From the NCBI GenBank assembly GCA_019009955.1, contig CM032228.1, positions 177,505,001 through 177,569,000 on the forward strand: DNA of 64,000 nt, read 5' to 3'. Shown in pieces: positions 12,578 through 23,251 of the stretch. Source of the stretch: Riptortus pedestris (Eukaryota; Arthropoda; Insecta; Hemiptera; Alydidae). Each line of letters opens with the position of its first letter. Position 1 is the first letter of the stretch. A model generated the notes under the pieces. That model worked only from the letters and a program-made list of their open reading frames with translations, made no database searches and was not told the origin of the DNA. Both the position numbers and the translations under genes were made by a program.

Positions 12578-13345
12578 CAAAAAAGACCATCACGCAGGAG
12601 CAGCGTAAACTTAGCAGATTTCCCTCAAGAAGGTATTCAATAGGTAAATATACATACAGGTAACACTAAATTAAGTGAATAAGTACAAACGGAAATAAGA
12701 AATCATTAAGTCAGTTTACAATACAAGTTACGAATCTCTACAACGGAAAACGGCTGAATTGTAAGCACACAGATTGGCCATCCTCGTAGCGCTGATTAGA
12801 CCGGAAAGACGAACAATTATTGAGATATATCTGAATATAACATTTTAATTTTATTGAAAACATTTCTCTAAAACTAGTGCTGTAATTTGTAATGAATCAG
12901 AATCAGTTTCATCTCGATCATTCAATTATATTAATCCAAGAACAAAAGAAGAGGGAGGGGGGGGGGTCAACAGATGCAAATACGTGCATATATCTCACAA
13001 AGTAAAAGTTCAATGAAAACCGTAGCTGGTATTTAACCTTGTAATGAAGTGGTTCATGAAATAACAGCTTACTGTATTATGACATGAGTAGAAATGGCGG
13101 TTTACTGAGGCCCAATACTGAAAAATGCAAATATCTCGGTTAATAATCAGAATAGTGAATAATCGTATATAACAACATTTATAGTAAACGGAATTTTCGA
13201 TCCGACGTATAGTAACAGAGATATTAAACGTATGAAATGTAGTTTTATTTAACATTTTAAACAAGTAGTTTAACATGACATACCCGACCCACAGTAAGTC
13301 TACAATAACGGTGATATCCCCCCCCCCCGTTCTCGAGTCACTTAC
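12578..13345 (-). mobile_element. Family H copy, long-3' subfamily, 5'-truncated
   Basis: On the minus strand the 3' end is at the left: ATCACGCAGGAGCAGCGTAA, CTTAGCAGATTTCCCTC. It is followed by a ~350-bp subfamily-specific region shared with 58.0-58.5 and 61.65-61.95 kb (CATACAGGTAACAC, AATAAGTACAAACGGAAATAAGA in two parts, a G-run then GTCAACAG). It then resumes the common core (CAAATATCTCGGTTAATA, TTTTCGATCCGACGTATAGT). A C-run near 13318-13328 may be a second remnant of the G-rich tract. The 5' half and microsatellite are missing. Confidence 0.75.
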
Positions 13346-14959
13346 TCCTTAGTCGACGTCCGATGAAATTATGTCATATTTGAACTAATACGCTACGTGA
13401 TTCATTGGCTTATTGCTGATGTGAAATAAGCTAGAGTGCTATTGAAGTGCAAAAACTAATACTTCTATTTTGAAAATGGTTCCCGGTTTGTTTGGGGTTG
13501 CATATGCGTTTGCTTGTCTTCCTTGTTCGTATTTCTACAGAACTTAATTCCTCATCTTTGTCTGTCAATTAAAAGAAAGTAAACTAATGATTAAGGTTAA
13601 TGCGACCTGCTGTAATTCATCCGAAGTTTTCCACTTTTTGATTTAGGGCGTTGTGATCTATGAAATTTTTCTAGCTTACTCCATGATTGAGAAACCTACA
13701 ACCTTTTTCCCCATTTCCTATAATGGCCAATTAATGGGCAGAGACGTAAATAGGTTCATCCCATAAAGCCTTTTTTTATGGGCTTTTCCGTGACAAACTG
13801 CCTCCCTCGTTCTGCCTACATGGAGTACAACCTGAATCGTATAGGAAATGCTCTTCGTTTTGTAGTTTGCTAATGCAAGTCGTAAATATATTTATATTCC
13901 CCTTTCCTACCAATAATGTTAGATTCTAAGGCTGACTCCAACTTTGGTAGAATAACCACTACTACATTATTAACAACAAAAAGTCTATCTCATTTAAAAG
14001 AAAAGAAAAAAAAAAGGAAAGAAAATAGATTTTTTATTGTTGATGTTTGCACAATAATAAAATTTATTCGAGATTTTTAACACTACTATTCACTTCTATC
14101 CTACAGCAACAGGGTGTTAGTTAATGCAGCACTTCAATTTTATTTATTATTTTTTTTTTGGTTTCCTTTTTTTTCCTTTTTTATTTATTCATTTTTTTTT
14201 TGGTTTTCTCTTTTCCTTATTTTATTTTATTGTTTTTTTATTTATTCATTTTTTTGTTTTTCTTATTTTATTATTATTATTTGTTTTCCTTCATTCTTTT
14301 ACTTTCTCCCGTCGATACTTACATTTTCATTTATATTATTTTCGCCACCCTGATGTTTCCATGTACAATATTGTTTGTTTCATATAAAACTGGTATGCCA
14401 AGGAACCGTATCGAAAACCACCAAAGTTCACTCCTTTTCCGTTTCTTCCTATTTTTCTTTTGCTATTCGCTTTTTTGTGTACAATTGAATTATGAGTAAA
14501 TTGCCGGTGTTGCGGAACTCATTAAAATAAATAAATATCAAATGATTAAATAATAGAGAAATGATAAATCGCCTTAATATTAAAACAAGACAAGTAAATA
14601 TAAAAAACTTTTGTGCATTTCAAGCATGCGTTTTTCTATGCACAATTATTTCAGCATACATTTACAAACTTATTACTAAGCGAAACAGTTTGTTTTAACA
14701 AAAAAAAAATTCATTCCCAGCAGAAGTTAATTATGTAAATATTCTAGTTTACAAGAGGGAATAACTTTCCCCTTCATGAACCAGCCACTTTCAAAAATTC
14801 ATTTCGACTGGAGTTAGAGAAGTTTGGCTGCGAAGTGTGTTCGAGGGTTGTGGAGAAGGGCCCTGTAACAAGTCCTTATGAGGTGTCAAAACCTTTTAGC
14901 CTTCTTGCCCTTAAAACTTTTTCCATCCACTTCTCTTTCAATCATCTCACCTACAAAAT

Positions 14960-15012
<53 letters not shown>

Positions 15013-16800
15013 ATTTTGTACCTCGTCTGGACTAGCAAACTCTAGAACATTTGTGCCTTATCCAGAATCCACCAAGATGAGGTTTTTACAATGCAAACAA
15101 TCGCAGCCCTCAAAGATTAAACTATACAATAACTACTAATATACATATAGAGAGAACATATTCTTGAGTATTTGTAAAATATATTGTAATTTCCCTGGAA
15201 TATGCTGGACGGTAGAGGAACCAATTGATAAGAATCAGAAGAATTGTTGTCCAGGCTTCACAGCTATAATCAGCAGGCACTGACGATGGAGCGCTGTCTC
15301 CGAAAGTGCATTTTGCATAAACTTAAAAACAATAGTAGATTTATATTGATCATTATATTATCATATATGACGGTATATCTATTAATTTCCCTGGATGGGA
15401 CGTAGTGGTGGATACTTTCAATGTTTTTAAAATAAATTTGAAGGACGACATTTCAATATTTGTTTAATATGTAGGAGCTTTGAAAACTGCTAAATAGTCC
15501 CATCGGAATCCCGTTTTATGGGCCACTGATTTACAGTCTCATGCCCATTAATTTGTTTGTGTAAATTGCAAATAGAATATTTTTCGGAACCTCACATTAT
15601 GAGCATTGTTGCGACCAAGAAATAGTATAAATGCTTTTTATAGGACGAATGGTAATGATGCCAATATGGCTTTCTGAATTTCTGAATAAAATAATCTCCA
15701 AAATCCTATTAATGGATGGGGTTTTAAGTGCGTCTTGAGCATTTCAACCAACGCAACTATATAGTACTCCATTGTACAATAACTTCCGTTGGAAAACGAT
15801 AGCATGTTTGAGGCTGTGCCTTCAAATTTTGAAGGAATTCAACAAAGACGTGACTGTTTGAGCAAGTAAAAGAATAAGATATTGGGGAATCCTACGCATC
15901 TAAGATATTTCTTAAGTAATGTGCACCGTAATAATGTTTACAAAGATGATGGAAGTAGGCTGAGAGATTTGGCGATAGACTTGAATTTATCTTACAGTAA
16001 TATCAATATAAACGATGAATATACAATAAAGGATAAGGATAGAGACTTCAATTAATACTGTCAGTTAATTAGTAGTCATAAGTTAGGGTTTGAAATAAAA
16101 TGTTTACTTTGAAGCTGTTACACAGTACTAACTGATAACTCCATACTACATGGGTTTTAAAGTTTGATTCTAGGCGAAATGAAAAAAAAAAAAAAAAAAA
16201 AAAAATAGTTGGAACCTGTGTCCATTTTCTGAAGGTTGAAAACCTATTCCAAACAAAATCCTGGAATGTACATTTCAGGGAATCGTAGGAATGGCAGGAA
16301 CTGCAAACTGCACTAGTGGTAATACCAGGCTGGCAGTAACTATTTGATGAGCATTTTATCTCCATTGGGGTTGACACAATCAATACAACTTTGGAATTGG
16401 TGACAATGACTGTAGTGGTCTGCAACTAACCAAGTACAAAGTTAGAGGGAGTGTGTAAAGGATTATCGCAGGACAAAGCGCTAACAAACAAACAACAAAC
16501 TTCCGACTTCGCAACCTAACCACAGCATGCCGCACATCCAAACCAGCGCACACACATGAATCCTTCCTCCATTATCCTCCTCTGCAAAAAACTCTTAAAA
16601 TTACACTGACGTATTTGGTAACATTGCATGTATCACAGACATTCAATTCAGTCGTATATTGAAACTGGAGCAGCTCGATTTCTAAATCAGCACTTCAGTT
16701 GAATTGAAATCTACGACGAAATATAAGTAAAAGTGACCTGAGTACACGGATCAAAGAAGCCAACAGAGGGTCTAGGCCCTACGAGACCCGACGTCGAACG
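13346..16800. other. AT-rich stretch with low-complexity tracts, no supported gene
   Basis: A pyrimidine-rich TTTTATT/TTTTCC tract at 14150-14340 gives overlapping hydrophobic frames that are artefacts of composition. A (TA)n tract lies at 14962-15009 and an A-run at about 16181-16205. A minus-strand open frame at 16069-16425 has several cysteines but ends in a run of phenylalanines encoded by the A-run and matches nothing I recognise. Confidence 0.5.
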
Positions 16801-16836
16801 GCCCAGCCAATTCCCCTTTGACATATGCCGACGACC

Positions 16837-16872
16837 TATATAAAGAACCAGCCAGCCGCGAGCGAGTCAGTT
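16837..16872 (+). promoter_or_regulatory. Core promoter-like TATA box plus initiator
   Basis: TATATAAAG lies at 16837-16845 and an arthropod-type initiator TCAGTT at 16867-16872. The presumed +1 A (16869) is 32 bp from the first T, the canonical spacing. The surrounding 130 bp is noticeably richer in GC than its neighbourhood. It could drive a host gene or belong to a solo LTR. I could not find matching LTR ends with a convincing target duplication. Confidence 0.6.
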
Positions 16873-17119
16873 TTATTCTCACCTGTCTTGATGTTCACAT
16901 CAGTGATACAGTGCGACTTAGTGCAGTGCGGTAAAGTGTTTTTATAAGAAGAACAGTGTTGTGCCGTGACTGTAACTAACAGTTTAGTGCCGTGTTTAAG
17001 ACAGTGCAGTGCCGCGAATTAAAGGACAGTGCAGTGCCGTATTTCTGTGAATTTCAGTGACCGTGAGTGAATTACCAGACAGTGTAATCTGAAGAGCAGT
17101 GACGCTATCAGTGTATACT
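16869..17119 (+). other. Putative non-coding first exon ending at a strong splice donor
   Basis: Downstream of the promoter lies a 251-bp segment full of repeated CAGTG and AGTGC motifs (for example ACAGTGCAGTGCCG twice). It ends at ACTGTAAGT, where GTAAGT at 17120-17125 is a consensus 5' splice site. Only a very short open frame is present (ATG near 16892), so it would be 5' UTR. AATAAA occurs at about 17165. No downstream coding exon is recognisable in the window. An alternative is the R-U5 part of a retroelement LTR. Confidence 0.4.
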
Positions 17120-17399
17120 GTAAGTAGTAATTAAGAATAATTACCAAGTGTATTGTGCATTGTGAAATAAATTGTGCAGTGATAAAAACTGTGAAACTTG
17201 CGAGTATTTAATTTTGCAATCCAAAAGAACTTTTATTAAAAACGTTTATTACTGGTTTTGGTAATAAAAACGTAACAATATGCATACTATGAATATTGTT
17301 CTTCGCATTCTGGACCCAATATTATTTATTTATTCTTCAAATTTTATGGCAAGGGTCACCAACAAAAAAACATTTATTACGACGCAAACTTTATTGCAA

Positions 17400-17460
17400 C
17401 TGCCCTACATGTTTCGAGGCTTATTTGCCACTTCTTCAGGGGCTATCCTGTTTAAAAAAG
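17400..17460 (-). ncRNA. Hammerhead-ribozyme-like motif
   Basis: On the minus strand the order GCCC, CTGAAGA, GTGGC..GCCTC, GAAAC, GTA, GGGC is present. It matches the hammerhead core CUGANGA..GAAA, with a 4-bp stem I (GCCC/GGGC), a stem II (GTGGC/GCCTC with one mismatch) and a minimal stem III (AC/GT). One extra A separates the core from stem II. Short-stem-III hammerheads are known from Penelope-like retroelements. Whether this one is active cannot be told from sequence. Confidence 0.35.
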
Positions 17461-18526
17461 ATATAAACAATTTATTAATAACAATTTAACACATCCCTTA
17501 ATAATTCTTTTGCTATATATTGTATTAGTAGGTGCCTACATCTATGATATATTTATTAAAATTATAAATTGCTATTTACATTTCTGAAGTGCACGTTTAC
17601 TTTTACATTACGTTGCGACTATCCTAACAGAGGAGGTAGATGGCAATGGGAGGTTCCCGAGGTAGATTAAGTCAGCTGGCTAAAAAAATATAATACATGG
17701 GACTGCAGTTTGTGGATGGAACCAATTTTGAAGAGACCGATGACGCAATAATTTCCTTATGTTGAGACAATTGCAGTTTATGTGGGTGGTGACGACGAAT
17801 TTGAGCTAGAAAACTAATTTCTATTAAGGAAAACGTTTTAAAAGAAGACTCAAACAACTCCTCTGTAGAAGCCATGAAAGCCAATTATTGAAGATAAATA
17901 TATCCCCCAGTATTGATTTACTAAAAGATCAACATGCATTGGAATGAAGCTCGTAGGGAGTAATAAAGTTGTTAGATATTAAATTAGAAAACTAATTTCA
18001 AAGAATGTTGGAGGCAGAAGCCCTGACATACAAGAGGACAACTTCAAACGAGGTCTCATCAAGCTGTCAAGAGGGAAGTTCCATAGTGGAACACGGATAA
18101 ATTCCCTCCAATGTTGATTTAATCAAAGCACCAATAGAGAATATTAATATAGGAAGTCTTCCCTTTTGATGGGCGACCAAATATTTGCTTTAAATTGATT
18201 ACATGAGTAAGAGGAGGGAGACAGTATTGGCCGATTCCTTGATCTACAATTCCTAAAACACCGACTATTGGGATTAGGTCTATTAAAGAACCACCTGATT
18301 TTCCCCCATAAATAAGTAAGAAGTAAGGTTAAACAGTTAAACTTTGTCGATATCATGGAACAAACGAATAGTATTGACTAGATATAAAACTCTTTCTCCA
18401 ATATCTCACCAAACGGCATGATAATAGACTACTGTTTAAAATAATTTCTTTTACATGCTTTACATTTTTTGCTTATACTTTTTTTAATTGCTTATTCATA
18501 TCAGCTGTTTATATGTATCCTAATGT
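17461..18526. other. Stretch without a recognised gene
   Basis: Two related segments (17815-17850 and 17985-18010) share GAAAACTAATTTC, perhaps an old duplication. No domain-bearing open frame, RNA or repeat family was recognised. Confidence 0.4.
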
Positions 18527-21400
18527 TTTCTGCTGATTTTCCTAACAAGGAAGTAGGCTATTGAAGTTCTATAGAAAACGCGAAAAATATCTTCAAAATT
18601 AATCGATCCTGGCTAATAAAATAACGAAAACGAAATCCTTCCGATCACATTCATACATCATTGTCTTTATCAGGGGATGTGTTGTTTATCCTCTAGTGAC
18701 TGCAAGTTTTGTACGATCCTTTCAAAAAACAAAATTTAATCTTTAAATGTAAAACTAAAGATCAAGGAAATCGTACCAAGAGAAGGGGGTTTAGATAAGG
18801 GTTAAGAGCGAATTTGAAAACTCTCCAACATTGTTTATCATTCGGAGCAATAATGTTTTAAAATAATTTTAACTGAGTGTAAGATATTTATATTGCTTCT
18901 ATTCTAACTGAGTGTAAGATATGTATATTGCTTCTATTTTAACTGATTATAAGATATTTATATTGCTTCTATTCTAACTGATTATAAGATATTTGTATTG
19001 CTTCTATTCTAACTGAGTGTAAGATGTTTATATTGCTTCTATTCTAACTGAGTGTAAGATATTTATATTGCTTCTATTCTAACTGAGTGTAAGATATTTG
19101 TATTGCTTCTATTCTAACTGATTGTAAGATATTTGTATTGCTTCTATTCTAACTGATTGTAAGATATTTGTATTGCTTCTATTCTAACTGATTGTAAGAT
19201 ATTTATATTGCTTCTATTCTAACTGAGTGTAAGATATTTGTATTGCTTCTATTCTAACTGATTGTAAGATATTTGTATTGCTTCTATTCTAACTGATTGT
19301 AAGATATTTGTATTGCTTCTATTCTAACTGATTGTAAGATATTTGTATTGCTTCTATTCTAACTGATTGTAAGATATTTGTATTGCTTCTATTCTAACTG
19401 ATTGTAAGATATTTTAATGCTTCTATTCTAACTGATTGTAAGATATTTGTATTGCTTCTATTCTAACTGAGTGTAAGATATTTATATTGCTTCTATTCTA
19501 ACTGAGTGTAAGATATTTATATTGCTTCTATTCTAACTGATTATAAGATATTTGTATTGCTTCTATTCTAACTGAGTGTAAGATGTTTATATTGCTTCTA
19601 TTCTAACTGATTGTAAGATATTTGTATTGCTTCTATTCTAACTGATTGTAAGATATTTGTATTGCTTCTATTCTAACTGAGTGTAAGATATTTATATTGC
19701 TTCTATTCTAACTGATTATAAGATATTTGTATTGCTTCTATTCTAACTGAGTGTAAGATGTTTATATTGCTTCTATTCTAACTGATTATAAGATATTTGT
19801 ATTGCTTCTATTCTAACTGAGTGTAAGATATTTATATTGCTTCTATTCTAACTGAGTGTAAGATATTTATATTGCTTCTATTCTAACTGAGTGTAAGATA
19901 TTTGTATTGCTTCTATTCTAACTGAGTGTAAGATATTTATATTGCTTCTATTCTAAATGAGTGTAAGATATTTGTATTGCTTCTATTCTAACTGAGTGTA
20001 AGATATTTATATTGCTTCTATTCTAAATGAGTGTAAGATATTTGTATTGCTTCTATTCTAACTGAGTGTAAGATATTTATATTGCTTCTATTCTAACTGA
20101 GTGTAAGATATTTATATTGCTTCTATTCTAACTGAGTGTAAGATATTTATATTGCTTCTATTCTAACTGAGTGTAAGATATTTATATTGCTTCTATTCTA
20201 ACTGATTGTAAGATATTTTAATGCTTCTATTCTAACTGATTGTATGATATTTGTATTGCTTCTATTCTAACTGAGTGTAAGATATTTATATTGCTTCTAT
20301 TCTAACTGATTATAAGATATTTGTATTGCTTCTATTCTAACTGAGTGTAAGATGTTTATATTGCTTCTATTCTATCTGATTGTAAGATATTTGTATTGCT
20401 TTTATTCTAACTGAGTGTAAGATGTTTATATTGCTTCTATTCTAACTGATTATAAGATATTTGTATTGCTTCTATTCTAACTGATTGTAAGATATTTGTA
20501 TTGCTTCTATTCTAACTGATTGTAAGATATTTTAATGCTTCTATTCTAACTGATTGTAAGATATTTGTATTGCTTCTATTCTAACTGAGTGTAAGATATT
20601 TATATTGCTTCTATTCTAACTGATTATAAGATATTTGTATTGCTTCTATTCTAACTGAGTGTAAGATGTTTATATTGCTTCTATTCTAACTGATTATAAG
20701 ATATTTGTATTGCTTCTATTCTAACTGAGTGTAAGATATTTATATTGCTTCTATTCTAACTGAGTGTAAGATATTTATATTGCTTCTATTCTAACTGAGT
20801 GTAAGATATTTATATTGCTTCTATTCTAACTGAGTGTAAGATATTTATATTGCTTCTATTCTAACTGAGTGTAAGATATTTATATTGCTTCTATTCTAAC
20901 TGAGTGTAAGATATTTGTATTGCTTCTATTCTAACTGAGTGTAAGATATTTATATTGCTTCTATTCTAACTGAGTGTAAGATATTTGTATTGCTTCTATT
21001 CTAACTGAGTGTAAGATATTTATATTGCTTCTATTCTAAATGAGTGTAAGATATTTGTATTGCTTCTATTCTAACTGAGTGTAAGATATTTATATTGCTT
21101 CTATTCTAACTGAGTGTAAGATATTTATATTGCTTCTATTCTAACTGAGTGTAAGATATTTATATTGCTTCTATTCTAACTGAGTGTAAGATATTTATAT
21201 TGCTTCTATTCTAACTGAGTGTAAGATATTTATATTGCTTCTATTCTAAATGAGTGTAAGATATTTGTATTGCTTCTATTCTAACTGAGTGTAAGATATT
21301 TATATTGTTTCTATTCTAACTGATTATAAGATATTTGTATTGCTTCTATTCTAACTGAGTGAACTGATATTTGTATATATTGTATATAAATTGGTTTCTC
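18527..21400 (+). mobile_element. Ancient family H copy carrying a satellite array
   Basis: The left flank of the array (18527-18867) is a diverged family H 5' half: TGCTGATTTTCCTAACAAGG, GGCTATTGAAGTTC, ATCTTCAAAATTAATCGATCC, CTCTAGTGACTGCAAGTTTT, TGTAAAACTAAAGATCAAGG and GGGGGTTTAGATAAGG occur in family order. The right flank, ACTGATATTTGTAT, resembles the next family block (ACCGAGATATTTGCAT). The tandem array replaces the segment in between, so the satellite grew inside the element. Confidence 0.7.
18868..21364 (+). repeat. 35-bp satellite array, about 71 units
   Basis: The monomer is ATTCTAACTGAGTGTAAGAT followed by ATTTATATTGCTTCT (35 bp). About 71 head-to-tail copies run without spacers. 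Units vary at fixed positions: GAGTG, GATTG or GATTA; TTTATA or TTTGTA; and an ATGTTTATA form. A one-base-shorter unit with TTTTAATGC occurs three times (19411, 20215 and 20529), separated by 23 and 9 monomers. Variant blocks are repeated around these markers, showing higher-order homogenisation. No open frame or gene is present. Confidence 0.98.
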
Positions 21401-23159
21401 TAGGGTCCAGCATCTCACTTACGTTTTCGTTTATGAAAAGTTATAATTGTCAAACACTAATACTGGCAAGAGGTAGAAATTGGGCTAGAAGTACATGCAT
21501 GCAGTACGAAGTGATTTAATAGGAAAGCATCATTACGCGGTGCCTTCTGGGTGAGGAACACTTTGGTAACTCAACCTCTCCGCTTTTATAGTATCTTGAA
21601 ATATTAGAAAATAATCCATTTTTTGGTATGGAGTAAAGCTAAGCATACAGCTTATGGTTGTTATTATAATTCCATCTATTTTCATATTTATAAACATAAA
21701 ATTGATTTACTCTATAACATTTCAAACCAACTTTTATTTTTTATTTTCTTATAAGTATATTTATATTTAGTCAAAGGACTAAATCCCTCAGATATGTGGT
21801 AGGTTCGGATCGTATGGCTTGAAAGCGTTCCCTCATACATATTTACTTTAAAAAATAAATTAATTTCACTCAGTAATAAATTTTCGAATGTGAGCCGCGC
21901 CCGCCTTCCATGACAAGAAACTTTCATAATGAACTTTTTTAACCAGCTGTCACGCGGTAGTTATTTATCGTATTTTTACTTTTTCTTTTATACAGCATTC
22001 TGCTTTTCTCTCTACGCCCTTTCAAATAATCTCAGAACACTTAACCTACTACTCAAACATAATTTGTAAACTTCAACCTTTAAACTTATTTTTTGAAGCT
22101 GGTCGTTTATTTTTCTGTTTCCTTCAAAAGTAATTTAATGTTTTTTTCCGAGTTCAAAATAACTTTCAAATCGGAAGCGTTGTTCTTTAGTGCTTCAGTG
22201 GTAACACCATTTTCTGAATAACTGAGAAAAATGAATACATATTTTTTTCACGGAATTGCATGTTCATTATTTTTGTTCTAATTCCTAAAGAATTTGTTTT
22301 AAAATTAATTAAATAAATATTGGATTACTCATATTATTTTGTATATTTGAAAACGAACGTTATACGTATACGCTGTCAAAAATAATACATATTGAAATAA
22401 ATTCTACTTTATTAGATACATGAAAAATAGTGCAACGGGGCCTGCTGACACGATGCTTACCAGATTTCTGTAAATTAGATTACTTGAACTTCTAAATATG
22501 CGCTAAGATCATTTCAGAATATGAATATGACACTAATCTTTTGTGATTTGCAAGTGTTAGCATTTGATCGCTAGTGGTCTAGGTCTCCGATTGGTGGTCA
22601 TCAGATTTCTGTATAAAAATAGATTGGTTTTTAAGAAGCACCGGATATGAAAAAGCAATGTTTCTACATCCTTCCAATAAAGATATCCAAATGCTGGAAG
22701 AAAGGGATCACCAAAAAGAAGGAGAAGACCACAGGGAGCAAAGGAGATTCTGTGTATCAGGAGCAAGTCAACTTCAAACTACACTCTAAAAAAATCGAAA
22801 CTAAAGTCGAGCAAGCAGTAACTTGATGATGTTCTGTGACAGGCAGAATGTCATGGGAGTAGTGTGGAGTGAATTGAGAGCCAATTGTAACTGAAGAAGA
22901 ACTGGAAGGGAATCTTAAGAACATTAGGTTACGGCTAGGCTGAACCACATTCTAGTTGAGGTGTTTGATATATACATATATACCCTATATGTACTTCTGG
23001 TTTCATTGCAGGGTCTTTACCCGAACTGTGTAATGTTATGTTCTAAGAAATCGAGAATGCAGTCAGATAGTGAAAATAAATTCCAAATGTATCTTTAACG
23101 CAACGTATTCATTACATTTTACTGCATTCAACTGGTGATAAATTGTGATGGATTGTTGG
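21401..23159. other. Stretch without a recognised gene
   Basis: Open frames at 21712-21927 and 22557-22948 (minus) have no recognisable domain. No repeat family was identified. Confidence 0.45.
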
Positions 23160-23203
23160 ACCTATCCTAGTTTTATTAATTGTAAAATTAATAAAAATAG
23201 GAT

Positions 23204-23207
<4 letters not shown>
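23160..23207. repeat. 22-bp-arm hairpin next to a TA microsatellite
   Basis: Arms 23160-23181 and 23186-23207 are inverted copies with one mismatch (ACCTATCCTA..AATT against AATT..TAGGATAGGT) and a 4-nt GTAA loop. The second arm runs directly into (TA)n at 23208-23247. Confidence 0.9.

Positions 23208-23247
<40 letters not shown>
23208..23247 (+). repeat. (TA)n microsatellite
   Basis: About 20 uninterrupted TA units follow the hairpin. No family H or family C boundary was recognised beside it. Confidence 0.95.

Positions 23248-23251
<4 letters not shown>

Noticed and set aside
14114..14499. Overlapping very hydrophobic Phe/Leu/Ile-rich frames resembling a membrane protein
   Set aside because: All three frames of the same pyrimidine-rich TTTTATT tract stay open and look alike, which is a composition effect.
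16069..16425. 118-residue minus-strand frame with several cysteines near the promoter-like segment
   Set aside because: It includes a poly-Phe stretch encoded by an A-run, and the cysteine spacing matches no domain I know.
18868..21364. Regularly spaced repeats that could suggest a CRISPR array
   Set aside because: Repeat units are contiguous and 35 bp long with no unique spacers, and the context is eukaryotic. It is a satellite.
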